Shown here: positions 1-8,386 of the stretch, piece after piece
Position numbering within the stretch: the stretch's first letter is position 1
Layout: each line of letters opens with the position of its first letter
NCBI RefSeq assembly: GCF_000956475.1
Contig: NZ_JYJB01000007.1
Coordinates: forward strand, 186,001-250,000
DNA: 64,000 nt
DNA from: Microbacterium hydrocarbonoxydans
Lineage (GTDB): Bacteria; Actinomycetota; Actinomycetes; Actinomycetales; Microbacteriaceae
Direction of reading: 5' to 3'
Made by a program: the position numbers and the translations under genes
The notes under the pieces: model-generated
Told to the model about the DNA's origin: nothing
Seen by the model: the letters and a program-made list of their open reading frames with translations, nothing else
Database searches by the model: none

Positions 1-56
1 GGGCCGCCGACGTTCGCCCGAGACATGACCCCGATGCGCGCGGCTCGGTTTGATAT

Positions 57-71
57 TGAGAATCGTTATCA
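57..71. promoter_or_regulatory. Zur/Fur-like box upstream of the AztD pair
   Basis: TGAGAATCGTTATCA is a 7-1-7 imperfect palindrome of the type bound by Zur-family repressors (TGATAATNATTATCA-like). It ends 15 bp before the GTG start of the first AztD-like gene. A possible -35 TTGATA at 50-55 and -10 TAAAGT at 73-78 would put transcription close to the GTG itself, so the box would overlap the promoter and the mRNA may be nearly leaderless. The zinc assignment is inferred from the downstream genes; a Fur site is the alternative. Confidence 0.6.
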
Positions 72-86
72 ATAAAGTGGCATGCT

Positions 87-1283
<1,197 letters not shown>

Positions 1284-1341
1284 GGGCCTCCCGGGCCGCC
1301 GGAAAAGCATCCAGACACGTCAAAGAGAAAGAGAGAACATC

Positions 1342-2544
1342 ATGTTCCGTCCTGTCCGACATCGCCTCGCCGCCGGTGGCGTCGCCGCGCTCGCTGCTGT
1401 GGCACTGGCCGGCTGCGCGGGCGCTCCGGCATCCGCACCCGCCCCCACCTCCGAATCGCACAGCGAGAGCGGCACCCGAGTGGCCGTCGCCTACGACGGC
1501 GGAGTCGTCGTGCTCGACGGCGAGACCCTCGAGCCGGTGGGCGAGGCCGAGCTCGCGGGCTACCTTCGCGTGAGCACCGCGGGCGACGAGGGCGGCCACG
1601 TGTTCGTCACGACAGACGGCGGCTTCCACCTGCTCGACACCGGCCTCGACTCGGGTGAGGTCGCCTTCACGGGTGAGGTGTTCGACGCCGCGGCACCCGG
1701 GCACGTCACACCGCACGCCGGACGGACCGCGCTGTTCGACGACGCGACCGGAGACGTGCGTGTCTTCGACACCGACGCCGTCGGCACGGGCGAGCTCCCC
1801 GAGTTCGACACCCTCAGGTCCGAGGCCGCCCACCACGGCGTCGCGATCGAGCTCTCCGACGGCACGACCCTGTCGACGATCGGCACCGCCGAGTCACGCA
1901 GCGGCGTGCGGCATCTCGACGCCGACGGCGCCGAGCTCGCGCGCGACGAGACGTGCCCCGGCGTGCACGGCGAGGGTGCGGTGAAGGACGAAGCCGTGGT
2001 GTTCGGCTGCGAGGACGGCGTGCTGCTGTTCGCCGACGGCGCGTTCACGAAGCTCGACGCGCCTGACGAGTTCGGCCGCACCGGCAACGCCTATGTGACG
2101 GACACCAGCCCGGTCGCGGTCGGCGACTACAAGACCGATCCGGATGCCGAGGGATACCTGCTCTCGGCCCTGACGCTCGTCGACACCCAGGCGCGGACCC
2201 TGTCGGTCGTCGAGTTGCCCGAGGACGTCGAGTACACGTGGCGCGGAGTGGGTCGCGACTCGCACGACGGCATCGTGCTGCTGAGTGCCGACGGCTCGCT
2301 GTACTCGCTCGATGAGGCCGGCGCGGTGCAGGACTCCTGGCCGGTCATCGATCCGTGGGAGAGCCCCGCGGAGTGGCAGCATCCGCATCCCGGCCTGAAG
2401 GTCGTCGGCGACATCGCGTACGTCAGCGAGCCTGCGGCGAACAGCATCCACGCCGTCGATCTGCACACGGGCGAGATCATCGCCACGCAGGAACTCGACG
2501 TGGTGCCCGGCGAGTTCGTGGTGGTCGGCGCGGCCTCTCACTGA
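1342..2544 (+). CDS. aztD: Zinc metallochaperone AztD
   Basis: A 400-residue lipoprotein with lipobox LAGC at Cys25. It carries segments typical of AztD: PGHVTPHAGRTALFDD, HHGVAIELSDGT, CPGVHGEGAV and FGCEDGVLLFADGAF, on a WD40-like beta-propeller. AztD is known to bind zinc and transfer it to the solute-binding protein of the AztABC zinc importer. The ATG at 1342 follows a purine-rich ribosome site (AAAGAGAAAGAGAG) and gives a proper signal peptide; upstream in-frame starts would run into the preceding gene. No aztABC genes are seen in this window, so the transporter may lie to the left or elsewhere. A strong terminator follows. Confidence 0.85.
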   Translation: MFRPVRHRLAAGGVAALAAVALAGCAGAPASAPAPTSESHSESGTRVAVAYDGGVVVLDGETLEPVGEAELAGYLRVSTAGDEGGHVFVTTDGGFHLLDTGLDSGEVAFTGEVFDAAAPGHVTPHAGRTALFDDATGDVRVFDTDAVGTGELPEFDTLRSEAAHHGVAIELSDGTTLSTIGTAESRSGVRHLDADGAELARDETCPGVHGEGAVKDEAVVFGCEDGVLLFADGAFTKLDAPDEFGRTGNAYVTDTSPVAVGDYKTDPDAEGYLLSALTLVDTQARTLSVVELPEDVEYTWRGVGRDSHDGIVLLSADGSLYSLDEAGAVQDSWPVIDPWESPAEWQHPHPGLKVVGDIAYVSEPAANSIHAVDLHTGEIIATQELDVVPGEFVVVGAASH

Positions 2545-2554
2545 CGCGACCACG

Positions 2555-2585
2555 AGGCGGGCCCGGCGTGCCGGGCCCGCCTTTC
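2555..2585 (+). terminator. Rho-independent terminator after aztD
   Basis: A perfect 13-bp GC-rich stem (AGGCGGGCCCGGC with its complement) around a GT loop, ending in CTTTCGT, 10 bp after the aztD stop. It closes the zinc chaperone unit. Confidence 0.85.
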
Positions 2586-2705
2586 GTGTCGTCCAGGGCC
2601 GGGGTGCGCGGCGTGGTCGGGTCATCTGCGAGGAGGCGGCGGTGTCGCGCACCTCGGCCGCGCGGCTGCGGGGTGTTGGGTCTGTGGGTGGATGCCGGAG
2701 CCGAA

Positions 2706-3143
2706 TCAGTCGTACTCGATGCCCACCACGGTCGTCCGCATGTCGCCGGACTCGTACTGCACCGGCATCCCCGGGTGCGCGATGGAAAACCAGAAGGTGC
2801 CGTCTTCCGTGTCATAGCGAAGGCATTCCACCTCGCCGAGCGGGATCGAGAGCGACTCGGTCGACACCGACGTCGTCTCGGCGTCGAAGGCGGCATGCTG
2901 CTGCAGCTCGAGCCAGGTGACCCGGTTCGCCGACAGGTCGGATCCGTCGTCCAGCGACCATCTCTCGAGCGTGGCGCCCTCGGCATCCGTCTCGCTGAAT
3001 CTGTTGACCCGCGACGACGACGTGCCGTCGGGGAGATCGATGCGGATGCGGATGGTCTTTCCTCGTCCGGTCGCGTCGCGGATCTCGGCGGCCGTGAACG
3101 GCGTGGGCAGGAGCCCAGGTCCGAGGAGGTGCGGATCATTCAT
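2706..3143 (-). CDS. Conserved hypothetical protein, 145 aa
   Basis: A soluble acidic protein with no signal peptide or membrane segment and no domain that I recognise. It has alternating beta-strand character and several Trp/Asp-rich segments (RWSLDDGS, YDTEDGTFWF). I chose the ATG at 3143 because an AGGGAGA ribosome site lies about 10 nt upstream; an in-frame ATG at 3176 would add 11 residues. It stands alone on this strand between aztD and the VOC/ArsR pair. Function unknown. Confidence 0.6.
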   Translation of the reverse strand: MNDPHLLGPGLLPTPFTAAEIRDATGRGKTIRIRIDLPDGTSSSRVNRFSETDAEGATLERWSLDDGSDLSANRVTWLELQQHAAFDAETTSVSTESLSIPLGEVECLRYDTEDGTFWFSIAHPGMPVQYESGDMRTTVVGIEYD

Positions 3144-3288
3144 GCGCCCATTGTCTCCCTGGTCGCGCGTGGCCACGTGTGTCTGCGAGCGGTTCGCGCG
3201 CCGAGCGGCGCCCGTCGAGCCGGCGCATGCGGTCGCTCGGGGGCGTCGATCGCGACGACAGTCGCCGACGGGGGAGCGGATGCCGGGG

Positions 3289-3669
3289 CTACTTCATCTG
3301 GATCAACTGGATCAGATTGCCGCAGGTGTCGTCGAGCACCGCGACCAGAGCGGAGCCGATGTCGGTGGGCTGCTGGGTGAACTCCACGCCGAGGCCGGTC
3401 AGACGCGCGTGCTCGGCGGCGAGGTCGTCGACGGCGAACTGGGCGAGGGGGATGCCGTCCTCGACGAGGGCGTCGCGGTAGGGCTTCACCGCGGGATGGT
3501 CGGAGGGCTCGAGCAGCAGTTCGGCACCGCCTTCTGGAGACGTCACGGTCAGCCAGGCGGCCTCGCCGAGCGGGATGTCGTGGTGCTTCTCGAAGCCGAG
3601 CACGTCGGTGTAGAAGGCGAGGGCCTTGCGCTGGTCGTCGACGAAGATGCTCGTCAGCTCGATTCTCAT
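3289..3669 (-). CDS. VOC-superfamily (glyoxalase/bleomycin-resistance fold) protein
   Basis: A 126-residue single-domain VOC protein with paired beta-alpha-beta-beta-beta units: an N-terminal strand MRIELTSIFVDD, LAFYTDVLGFE, and a C-terminal DDTCGNLIQLIQ. VOC proteins bind a divalent metal and act on or sequester small substrates. The substrate here cannot be read from sequence. Its ATG overlaps the stop of the upstream ArsR gene (ATGA), so the pair is translationally coupled and probably co-regulated. Confidence 0.85.
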   Translation of the reverse strand: MRIELTSIFVDDQRKALAFYTDVLGFEKHHDIPLGEAAWLTVTSPEGGAELLLEPSDHPAVKPYRDALVEDGIPLAQFAVDDLAAEHARLTGLGVEFTQQPTDIGSALVAVLDDTCGNLIQLIQMK

Positions 3670-3947
3670 GGGATGCTCCGGGTGGTCGGCCATCGCTCCG
3701 CGATGCGCGCGATGGGCTCTGGGTGGAAGTAGTGGAACTTGGAGCGGCCCCGCCGCTCGGTGGAGATCAGTCCGGCCTCCTCGAGCACGGCGAGGTGCTG
3801 CGACACCGCCTGTCGGGTCAGGGTCACGTCGTGGCGCATCGCCAGCGTCGTGCAGATCTCGAACAGCGTCTGCCCGTCGCGCGCCGACAGCTCGTCGAGG
3901 ATGAGGCGCCTCGTCGCGTCGTCGAGCGCGTGGAACAGATCGGACAT
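3666..3947 (-). CDS. ArsR-family winged-helix repressor
   Basis: A 93-residue helix-turn-helix regulator: MSDLFHALDDATRRLILDEL, the recognition region LTRQAVSQHLAVLEEAGLI and the wing RRGRSKFHYFHPEPI. No metal-binding CxC motif is visible, so it belongs to the metal-independent ArsR group often paired with VOC/AHSA1 proteins. It is first in a two-gene unit with the VOC gene. Its promoter contains a good palindrome between -35 and -10, which suggests autorepression. Confidence 0.88.
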   Translation of the reverse strand: MSDLFHALDDATRRLILDELSARDGQTLFEICTTLAMRHDVTLTRQAVSQHLAVLEEAGLISTERRGRSKFHYFHPEPIARIAERWPTTRSIP

Positions 3948-3953
3948 GCCGCC

Positions 3954-3983
3954 ATGATAGGCAAGCAGTCACTTGCATATCAA
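3954..3983 (-). promoter_or_regulatory. Promoter and operator of the ArsR/VOC pair
   Basis: Read on the minus strand: -35 TTGATA (3983-3978), an 18-bp spacer and -10 TATCAT (3959-3954), only 6 nt before the ATG, so the transcript is probably leaderless. The spacer contains the palindrome GCAAG-N6-CTTGC (3961-3976), ideally placed for an autorepressor. Operator function is inferred. Confidence 0.7.
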
Positions 3984-4050
3984 GAGGATGCCGCCGGGGC
4001 ATCCACAGGCCCGGTGTGAGTGCGCGGGGTCATCTGAGTGCCGGGACCCT

Positions 4051-4130
4051 CCGAGTGCACGGGAACCCGGCGAGTGCACGGCATCCTGGCGTGGAGAAGC
4101 CGTGCACTCGGAGACAGGCCGTGCACTCGG
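4051..4130. repeat. GTGCACTCG-type dispersed repeats
   Basis: Four copies of a CGAGTGCACGG unit: two forward (4052-4062, 4071-4081) and two inverted (from 4100 and 4120). They can pair as nested hairpins. Related units form a tandem block near 28.47-28.53 kb. They fill most of the gap between the ArsR promoter and the SDR gene. Confidence 0.75.
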
Positions 4131-4204
4131 CGCGAGGGATCGGCGCCCGCCCGCGGCCTCACGACGGGGGCGTTCACCCAGAACTCTCGCGTAAAATCAG
4201 CACA

Positions 4205-5788
4205 ATGACCGACACCGCGCCCTTCGACGAGCTCAGGGACCCAGAGGGGCACGACGAGCTCAGGGACCCAGAGGGGCAGAGTGAGTCGGATGCGGCGGAC
4301 CTCGGCTCGGGCATCGACCCCGACGACCTCGCCACCACGCTGCGCGTTCTCTCGATGATCCACGAGATCGACGACGAGCATCCTGACTTCATCGCCGTGC
4401 GCCGCGCCACCGCGGTCATGTTCAAGGCGGTCAAGCGCGTTCGCCGCAAGGAGATCCGCGACGCGATCGCCGAGGCCGACAAGGCGGTCGTCGCGCGCAC
4501 CGCGACCGGCGCCCCCGACCGCATCGACGACGAGACCCGCGGCAACGACCTCGCCTCGAGCGTCGTGGACGCGCCGATCGCCGGTGAGCTGATCAAGCCG
4601 CGCAACTGCTACATCTGCAAGCAGCCGTACACGCTCGTCGACGCGTTCTACCACCAGCTCTGCCCCGACTGCGCGCGGTTCAGCCACGGCAAGCGCAACG
4701 CCCGTACCGACCTCACCGGCAAGCGAGCTCTGCTCACGGGCGGTCGCGCGAAGATCGGCATGCACATCGCACTGCGGCTGCTGCGCGACGGCGCGCACAC
4801 CACCATCACGACGCGCTTCCCGAGGGATGCCGTCCGGCGCTTCTCCGCGCTCCCCGACTCCGCCGACTGGCTGCACCGGCTGCGCGTGGTCGGCATCGAC
4901 CTGCGCGACCCGGCCCAGGTGATCGGGCTCGCCGACTCGGTCGCGGCCCAGGGGCCGCTCGACATCCTCATCAACAACGCCGCACAGACCGTGCGGCGCT
5001 CGCCGGGGGCCTACTCCCTGCTGGCGGATGCCGAGCTGCAGCCGCTTCCCGACGGTCCACTGCCGGAGATGGAGACGTTCGGGCACACGAACGATCAGCA
5101 TCCGCAGGCCCTGCAGGCGTCAGTCGATGCGCATCCGCTGCTCTCGGTCGCGGCGCTCGGCGGCACCGTCGCCGAGCAGGGCGGCCAGGCGCTCACCGCC
5201 GAAGACCTCGCTCGCCTCGCGATGGCGCCGGGGTCGTCGTCGCTTGAGAAGCACGCCGACGGCACCGCGATCGACGCGGGCGGACTGGTGCCCGATGTGA
5301 ACCGCGTGAACAGCTGGGTGCAGTCGGTCGATCAGGTCGACCCCCTCGAGATGCTCGAGGTGCAGCTGTGCAACACGACCGCACCGTTCCTGCTGATCAG
5401 TCGGCTGCGTCCGTCGATGGCGGCATCCGAATCGCGGCGCAAGTACGTCGTCAACGTCTCGGCGATGGAGGGCCAGTTCTCCCGTCGCTACAAGGGTCCT
5501 GGGCACCCGCACACGAACATGGCGAAGGCCGCGCTGAACATGCTCACGCGCACCAGCGCAGGTGAGATGCTCGAGACCGACGGCATCCTGATGACGGCCG
5601 TCGACACCGGCTGGATCACCGACGAGCGTCCGCACTACACGAAGGTGCGCCTGGCCGAGGAGGGCTTCCACGCCCCGCTCGACCTCGTCGACGGCGCCGC
5701 CCGCGTGTACGACCCGATCGTGCGCGGCGAAGCGGGAGAAGACGTGCACGGAGTGTTCCTGAAGGACTACGAGGCCAGCCCGTGGTGA
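4205..5788 (+). CDS. SDR-fold protein with N-terminal helical region and zinc ribbon
   Basis: 527 residues. Residues 5-22 are two 9-residue repeats (DELRDPEG) derived from a dispersed DNA repeat. A helical region follows, then a Cys4 zinc-ribbon-like segment around 136-155 (CYIC...CPDC), then a Rossmann SDR domain with LLTGGRAKIG and NNAAQT. The catalytic Ser region VVNVSAMEG is present. The usual YxxxK is replaced by TNMAK in HPHTNMAKAALNML, so the catalytic Tyr is missing and classic dehydrogenase activity is doubtful. The ATG at 4205 is chosen because the upstream frame covers only repeats. A role as a nucleotide-sensing or atypical reductase is possible; substrate unknown. Confidence 0.75.
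   Translation: MTDTAPFDELRDPEGHDELRDPEGQSESDAADLGSGIDPDDLATTLRVLSMIHEIDDEHPDFIAVRRATAVMFKAVKRVRRKEIRDAIAEADKAVVARTATGAPDRIDDETRGNDLASSVVDAPIAGELIKPRNCYICKQPYTLVDAFYHQLCPDCARFSHGKRNARTDLTGKRALLTGGRAKIGMHIALRLLRDGAHTTITTRFPRDAVRRFSALPDSADWLHRLRVVGIDLRDPAQVIGLADSVAAQGPLDILINNAAQTVRRSPGAYSLLADAELQPLPDGPLPEMETFGHTNDQHPQALQASVDAHPLLSVAALGGTVAEQGGQALTAEDLARLAMAPGSSSLEKHADGTAIDAGGLVPDVNRVNSWVQSVDQVDPLEMLEVQLCNTTAPFLLISRLRPSMAASESRRKYVVNVSAMEGQFSRRYKGPGHPHTNMAKAALNMLTRTSAGEMLETDGILMTAVDTGWITDERPHYTKVRLAEEGFHAPLDLVDGAARVYDPIVRGEAGEDVHGVFLKDYEASPW
4221..4277. repeat. Two tandem copies of the TTCGAC-GCTCAGGGACC repeat, in frame
   Basis: CTTCGACGAGCTCAGGGACC followed by CAGAGGGGCA, partly duplicated with a 27-bp period (4225-4251 and 4252-4278). 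It lies directly after the SDR start codon and encodes DELRDPEGH-DELRDPEGQ. The same repeat core occurs at 16.57, 17.2, 45.1 and 52.5 kb. Confidence 0.85.
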
Positions 5789-5825
5789 GCCGGCTCTGAG
5801 CCGGTACCCGGCCGCCGCGCCGTGC

Positions 5826-6323
5826 TCAGGCGCGGCGCGAGCCGGCCACACCCACGATCAGGCCGACGATCGCGAGAAGCGCGCCGAGGCCGCCGAGGGC
5901 GAAGACGCCAGCGAGCTCGACCAGCGTCACCGGCGGACCGACCGTGAACCGTCCGTCCGCGACCGGACCATCGCACGTGATGTTCGCTTCTCCCGAGAGC
6001 GGTGACTCGAAGCTCCCTCGTGCATCCCAGCGCTCTGGCAGCGCGGGGCCCTGCTGCGTCATGTCGATTCGGAGCATGAGCACGTCTCCGGGAACGACAC
6101 CGGTGCACTCGATCCTGCTCCACTCATCGGAGGGCGTGACATAGATCGCGTGATCGCCGGGTGCGACGTCGACCGTGAGCACCTCGCCGAACGCCACCGG
6201 CGGGGCGAGGCGGAAGCCCGGGCTGAACAGGATGACGGCGGCCCCTGAGATCGAGAGCGCGCCGAGCACGAGCAGAACCCACCAGGCGCGTCGTGGCCGT
6301 CGAGCTGGTGGAGCCGTGGTCAT
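5826..6323 (-). CDS. Small membrane protein with two TM helices, coupled to HxlR
   Basis: 165 residues. There is a TM helix at about 15-37 after an Arg/Pro-rich start, an extracellular beta-rich domain of about 95 residues with two Cys (IECTGV, NITCDG) likely to form a disulfide, and a C-terminal Gly/Leu-rich TM helix ending in SRRA. I recognise no named family. The ATG overlaps the HxlR stop (ATGA), so it is the second gene of that unit. Function unknown. Confidence 0.7.
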   Translation of the reverse strand: MTTAPPARRPRRAWWVLLVLGALSISGAAVILFSPGFRLAPPVAFGEVLTVDVAPGDHAIYVTPSDEWSRIECTGVVPGDVLMLRIDMTQQGPALPERWDARGSFESPLSGEANITCDGPVADGRFTVGPPVTLVELAGVFALGGLGALLAIVGLIVGVAGSRRA

Positions 6324-6658
6324 CGCGCCCGTACCTCGAGGTTCGCCGCGGCCCACTGGCCGAGCTGGTCGAGGATCGGCAGCAGTCCCTTGCCGCTCGC
6401 CGTGAGCGAGTAGGAGACCGCCACAGGAGGGCCTGCGTCGACGGTGCGTGCCACGAGCCCGGCATCGCCGAGCTCGGCCAGCCGGTCGGACAGCACCGTG
6501 TCGCTGATGCCGGCGACCCCGCGGCGCAGAGAGACGAACGTCGAAGGGCCGCCTCCGAGCGAGGAGATGATCATCCCGTTCCAGCGTTTGCCGAGCACGC
6601 TGAAGGCGAGTGTGACGGCGGCGTCGCACACATGCAGCTCTTCCTCGGTCTCGGCCAT
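6320..6658 (-). CDS. HxlR-family (YodB-like) redox-responsive repressor
   Basis: 112 residues with the HxlR winged helix: CDAAVTLAFSVLGKRWNGMI, then LRRGVAGISDTVLSDRLAELGDAGLV and the wing VSYSLTASGKGLL. Cys11 is at the position of the sensing cysteine of YodB/HypR-type regulators, which derepress azoreductases and quinone reductases on electrophile or disulfide stress. It is divergent from an azoreductase 75 bp away, the usual arrangement. The regulatory role is inferred from family and context. Confidence 0.87.
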   Translation of the reverse strand: MAETEEELHVCDAAVTLAFSVLGKRWNGMIISSLGGGPSTFVSLRRGVAGISDTVLSDRLAELGDAGLVARTVDAGPPVAVSYSLTASGKGLLPILDQLGQWAAANLEVRAR

Positions 6659-6733
6659 GCCTCCATTCTACCTGTGCTACGTTAACCGCTGTCGCTAAGA
6701 AAAACAAAGCGACTACGAAAACGAAAGGTTGAC

Positions 6734-7390
6734 ATGACCCTGTTCCGCCTGGATGCCAGCATCCTTCCCGCGTCGTCCGCCAGCCGCGCACTCGCCGACC
6801 TCGTCGAGGCCGAGTGGACGGCATCCCACCCCGACTCGACCGTCACCCGCCGCGACCTCGCCGCCGACCCGGTGCCGGCCACGGCATGGGCGGATGCCGT
6901 CACCGGCGGTTTCGCCGGAGAGGAGCACCGCACGCCCGCGCAGAACGACGCACGCGCCCTCGCCGCAGCCCTCGCGGATGAGGTGATCGACGCCGATGCC
7001 CTGCTGTTCGCCGTGCCGCTCTACAACTACGGCGTCTCGCAGCACTTCAAGACCTGGTTCGACCTCGCGGCCACCGACCCTCGTCTGGGCATTGGCAGCA
7101 CCGCGCTGCGCGGCAAGCCGGCCACGCTGGTGACCGTGCTGGGCGGCAACTACGCGCCGGGCACGCCCAAAGAGGGCTGGGATCATTCGACCGGCTGGCT
7201 CCGTCGAGTGCTCGAGGACGTGTGGGGTCTCGACCTGCGCGTCGTGCAGCGCCCGTTCACCCTGGTCGGTGTGAACCCCGCTCTCGACGCCTTCACGGAT
7301 GCCGCTCAGGAGCTCAAAGCGGATGCCGAGAACAAGGCCGTCGCGTACGGGCGCGAGATCGCGGCGCTGCGGGGATCGCGGGTCGCCTGA
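6734..7390 (+). CDS. azoR: FMN-dependent NADH-azoreductase / quinone reductase
   Basis: A 218-residue flavodoxin-fold protein of the AzoR/AcpD family. It has an N-terminal strand MTLFRLDASI, the FMN-pocket segment VPLYNYGVSQHFKTWFD, and VLGGNYAPGTP before the last helices. AzoR enzymes use NAD(P)H and FMN for two-electron reduction of quinones and azo compounds in the cytoplasm. The ATG follows GAAAGG at 5-nt spacing. Divergent from the HxlR gene, its probable repressor. Confidence 0.87.
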   Translation: MTLFRLDASILPASSASRALADLVEAEWTASHPDSTVTRRDLAADPVPATAWADAVTGGFAGEEHRTPAQNDARALAAALADEVIDADALLFAVPLYNYGVSQHFKTWFDLAATDPRLGIGSTALRGKPATLVTVLGGNYAPGTPKEGWDHSTGWLRRVLEDVWGLDLRVVQRPFTLVGVNPALDAFTDAAQELKADAENKAVAYGREIAALRGSRVA

Positions 7391-7550
7391 GCCGGCCGGA
7401 CTCGTCAGCCGATGATCTCGGGCGGAGTCGAGCGGCGTACGTCGGTGCGGGGTCGGAAAAGCATCGGGATTGCTGGTTTCGGATGCCCAACTGGCCCCGC
7501 ACCGGGCGGGAGATGCGTTTCCGGCGCCGGATCCGATGCCGACGCGCTGC

Positions 7551-7961
7551 TCAGTTGATGATCTCGCCGCGCTCGTCGTGGCGGATCTCCGCGAGCCGCT
7601 CTCGCCATGTCTGCAGCGCCTCGGGCGTGAGGCGGGTCCAGTCGGCGACCTCCTCGACGATGCGCAGCGGTTCGGCGCTCCGGTACGAGCGCGTGGGATT
7701 GCCCGGGAACTTCTTGTCGGTCACGTTCGGATCGTTCTCGAACGGCCCTGTGGGCTCCACGAGATACACCCGAGGTTCGCCGTCGCCCGCGGCGAGTTCG
7801 GCGGCCAGCCCCGCGCCGTCGCGCAGAGCCGTGAAATAGATGTGGTTCATGACGACCTCGGGCCGGTAGTTCGACCGGAAGCCTGCAGTCAGCAGGTCAC
7901 CCGGTGCGAGATCGGCCTTCGTGCCGTGGAAGAAGGGTCCGTCGTCCAGTGCATCGCTCAC
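7551..7961 (-). CDS. arr: NAD(+)--rifampin ADP-ribosyltransferase Arr
   Basis: 136 residues, the normal Arr length. Diagnostic segments are FFHGTKADLAPGDLL, NHIYFTALRDGA, ELAAGDGEPRVYLVEPTGPFENDPNVTDKKFPGNP and SYRSAEPLRIV. Arr transfers ADP-ribose from NAD+ to rifamycins and inactivates them in the cytoplasm; the His (HGT), Tyr (IYF) and Asp (EDDPN-like) positions of the family are present. It starts with GTG inside the 25-bp direct repeat that flanks the toxin module. It is the sole gene of its unit. Confidence 0.95.
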   Translation of the reverse strand: MSDALDDGPFFHGTKADLAPGDLLTAGFRSNYRPEVVMNHIYFTALRDGAGLAAELAAGDGEPRVYLVEPTGPFENDPNVTDKKFPGNPTRSYRSAEPLRIVEEVADWTRLTPEALQTWRERLAEIRHDERGEIIN

Positions 7962-7983
7962 CGCGACAGCCTAGGCCGAGGCG
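7959..7983. repeat. 25-bp perfect direct repeat, left copy
   Basis: Identical over 25 bp to 10477-10501. The left copy begins at the GTG start of arr (on its antisense strand) and extends upstream of it. Matching stops sharply at both ends. The two copies bracket the WXG100/toxin/immunity module. Confidence 0.9.
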
Positions 7984-8096
7984 GCGGAGAATGCAGCGGC
8001 AGGGCCTGAAGCAGTCGTGCACACCAGTCTGCGGAGCTGGCGGTGTGCCGGTGTCTCATGCCTCGCTTATGGTGGGGTGTGGCCGGAGGGGGCGTT

Positions 8097-8386
8097 GTGA
8101 GCAGTGACTATGGGGTGGACACGGATCAGTTGAGGGCGATGGCGTCGAAGACTGTTCAGGTTGTGGAGGATTTCGGGAGCAGCGAGGTGTCGCGCCCGAC
8201 GACGCTGGGTCATGCGGGGATTGCGGACGCGGTGAGCTTCTTCTCGGAGAAGTGGGGTGTCGGGTTGCAGAGCGGATCGATGAGCTGACGGAGTTCTCGG
8301 ACAAGTTGACGATCACGGCGCGGATCTTCGATGAGGGGCAGGATGCGGGGAAGCGGGAGATGGACTCGCTGATCTGGGACTCCTGA
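8097..8386 (+). pseudogene. WXG100/ESX-like small protein gene with a -1 frameshift
   Basis: It starts at GTG 8097 behind a strong GGAGGGGG site and reads 63 codons (SSDYGVDTDQLRAMASKTVQ...KWGVGLQ) to a stop at 8286-8288. The adjoining frame continues without interruption as RIDELTEFSDKLTITARIF...MDSLIWDS to TGA 8384-8386, which overlaps the next ATG. One extra base near 8271-8273 (CAG-GAG, giving LQERIDEL) would restore a 96-residue helical protein of WXG100 size. It is therefore either a one-base deletion or a sequencing error. Codons here end in T or G more often than in neighbouring genes. Confidence 0.75.
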
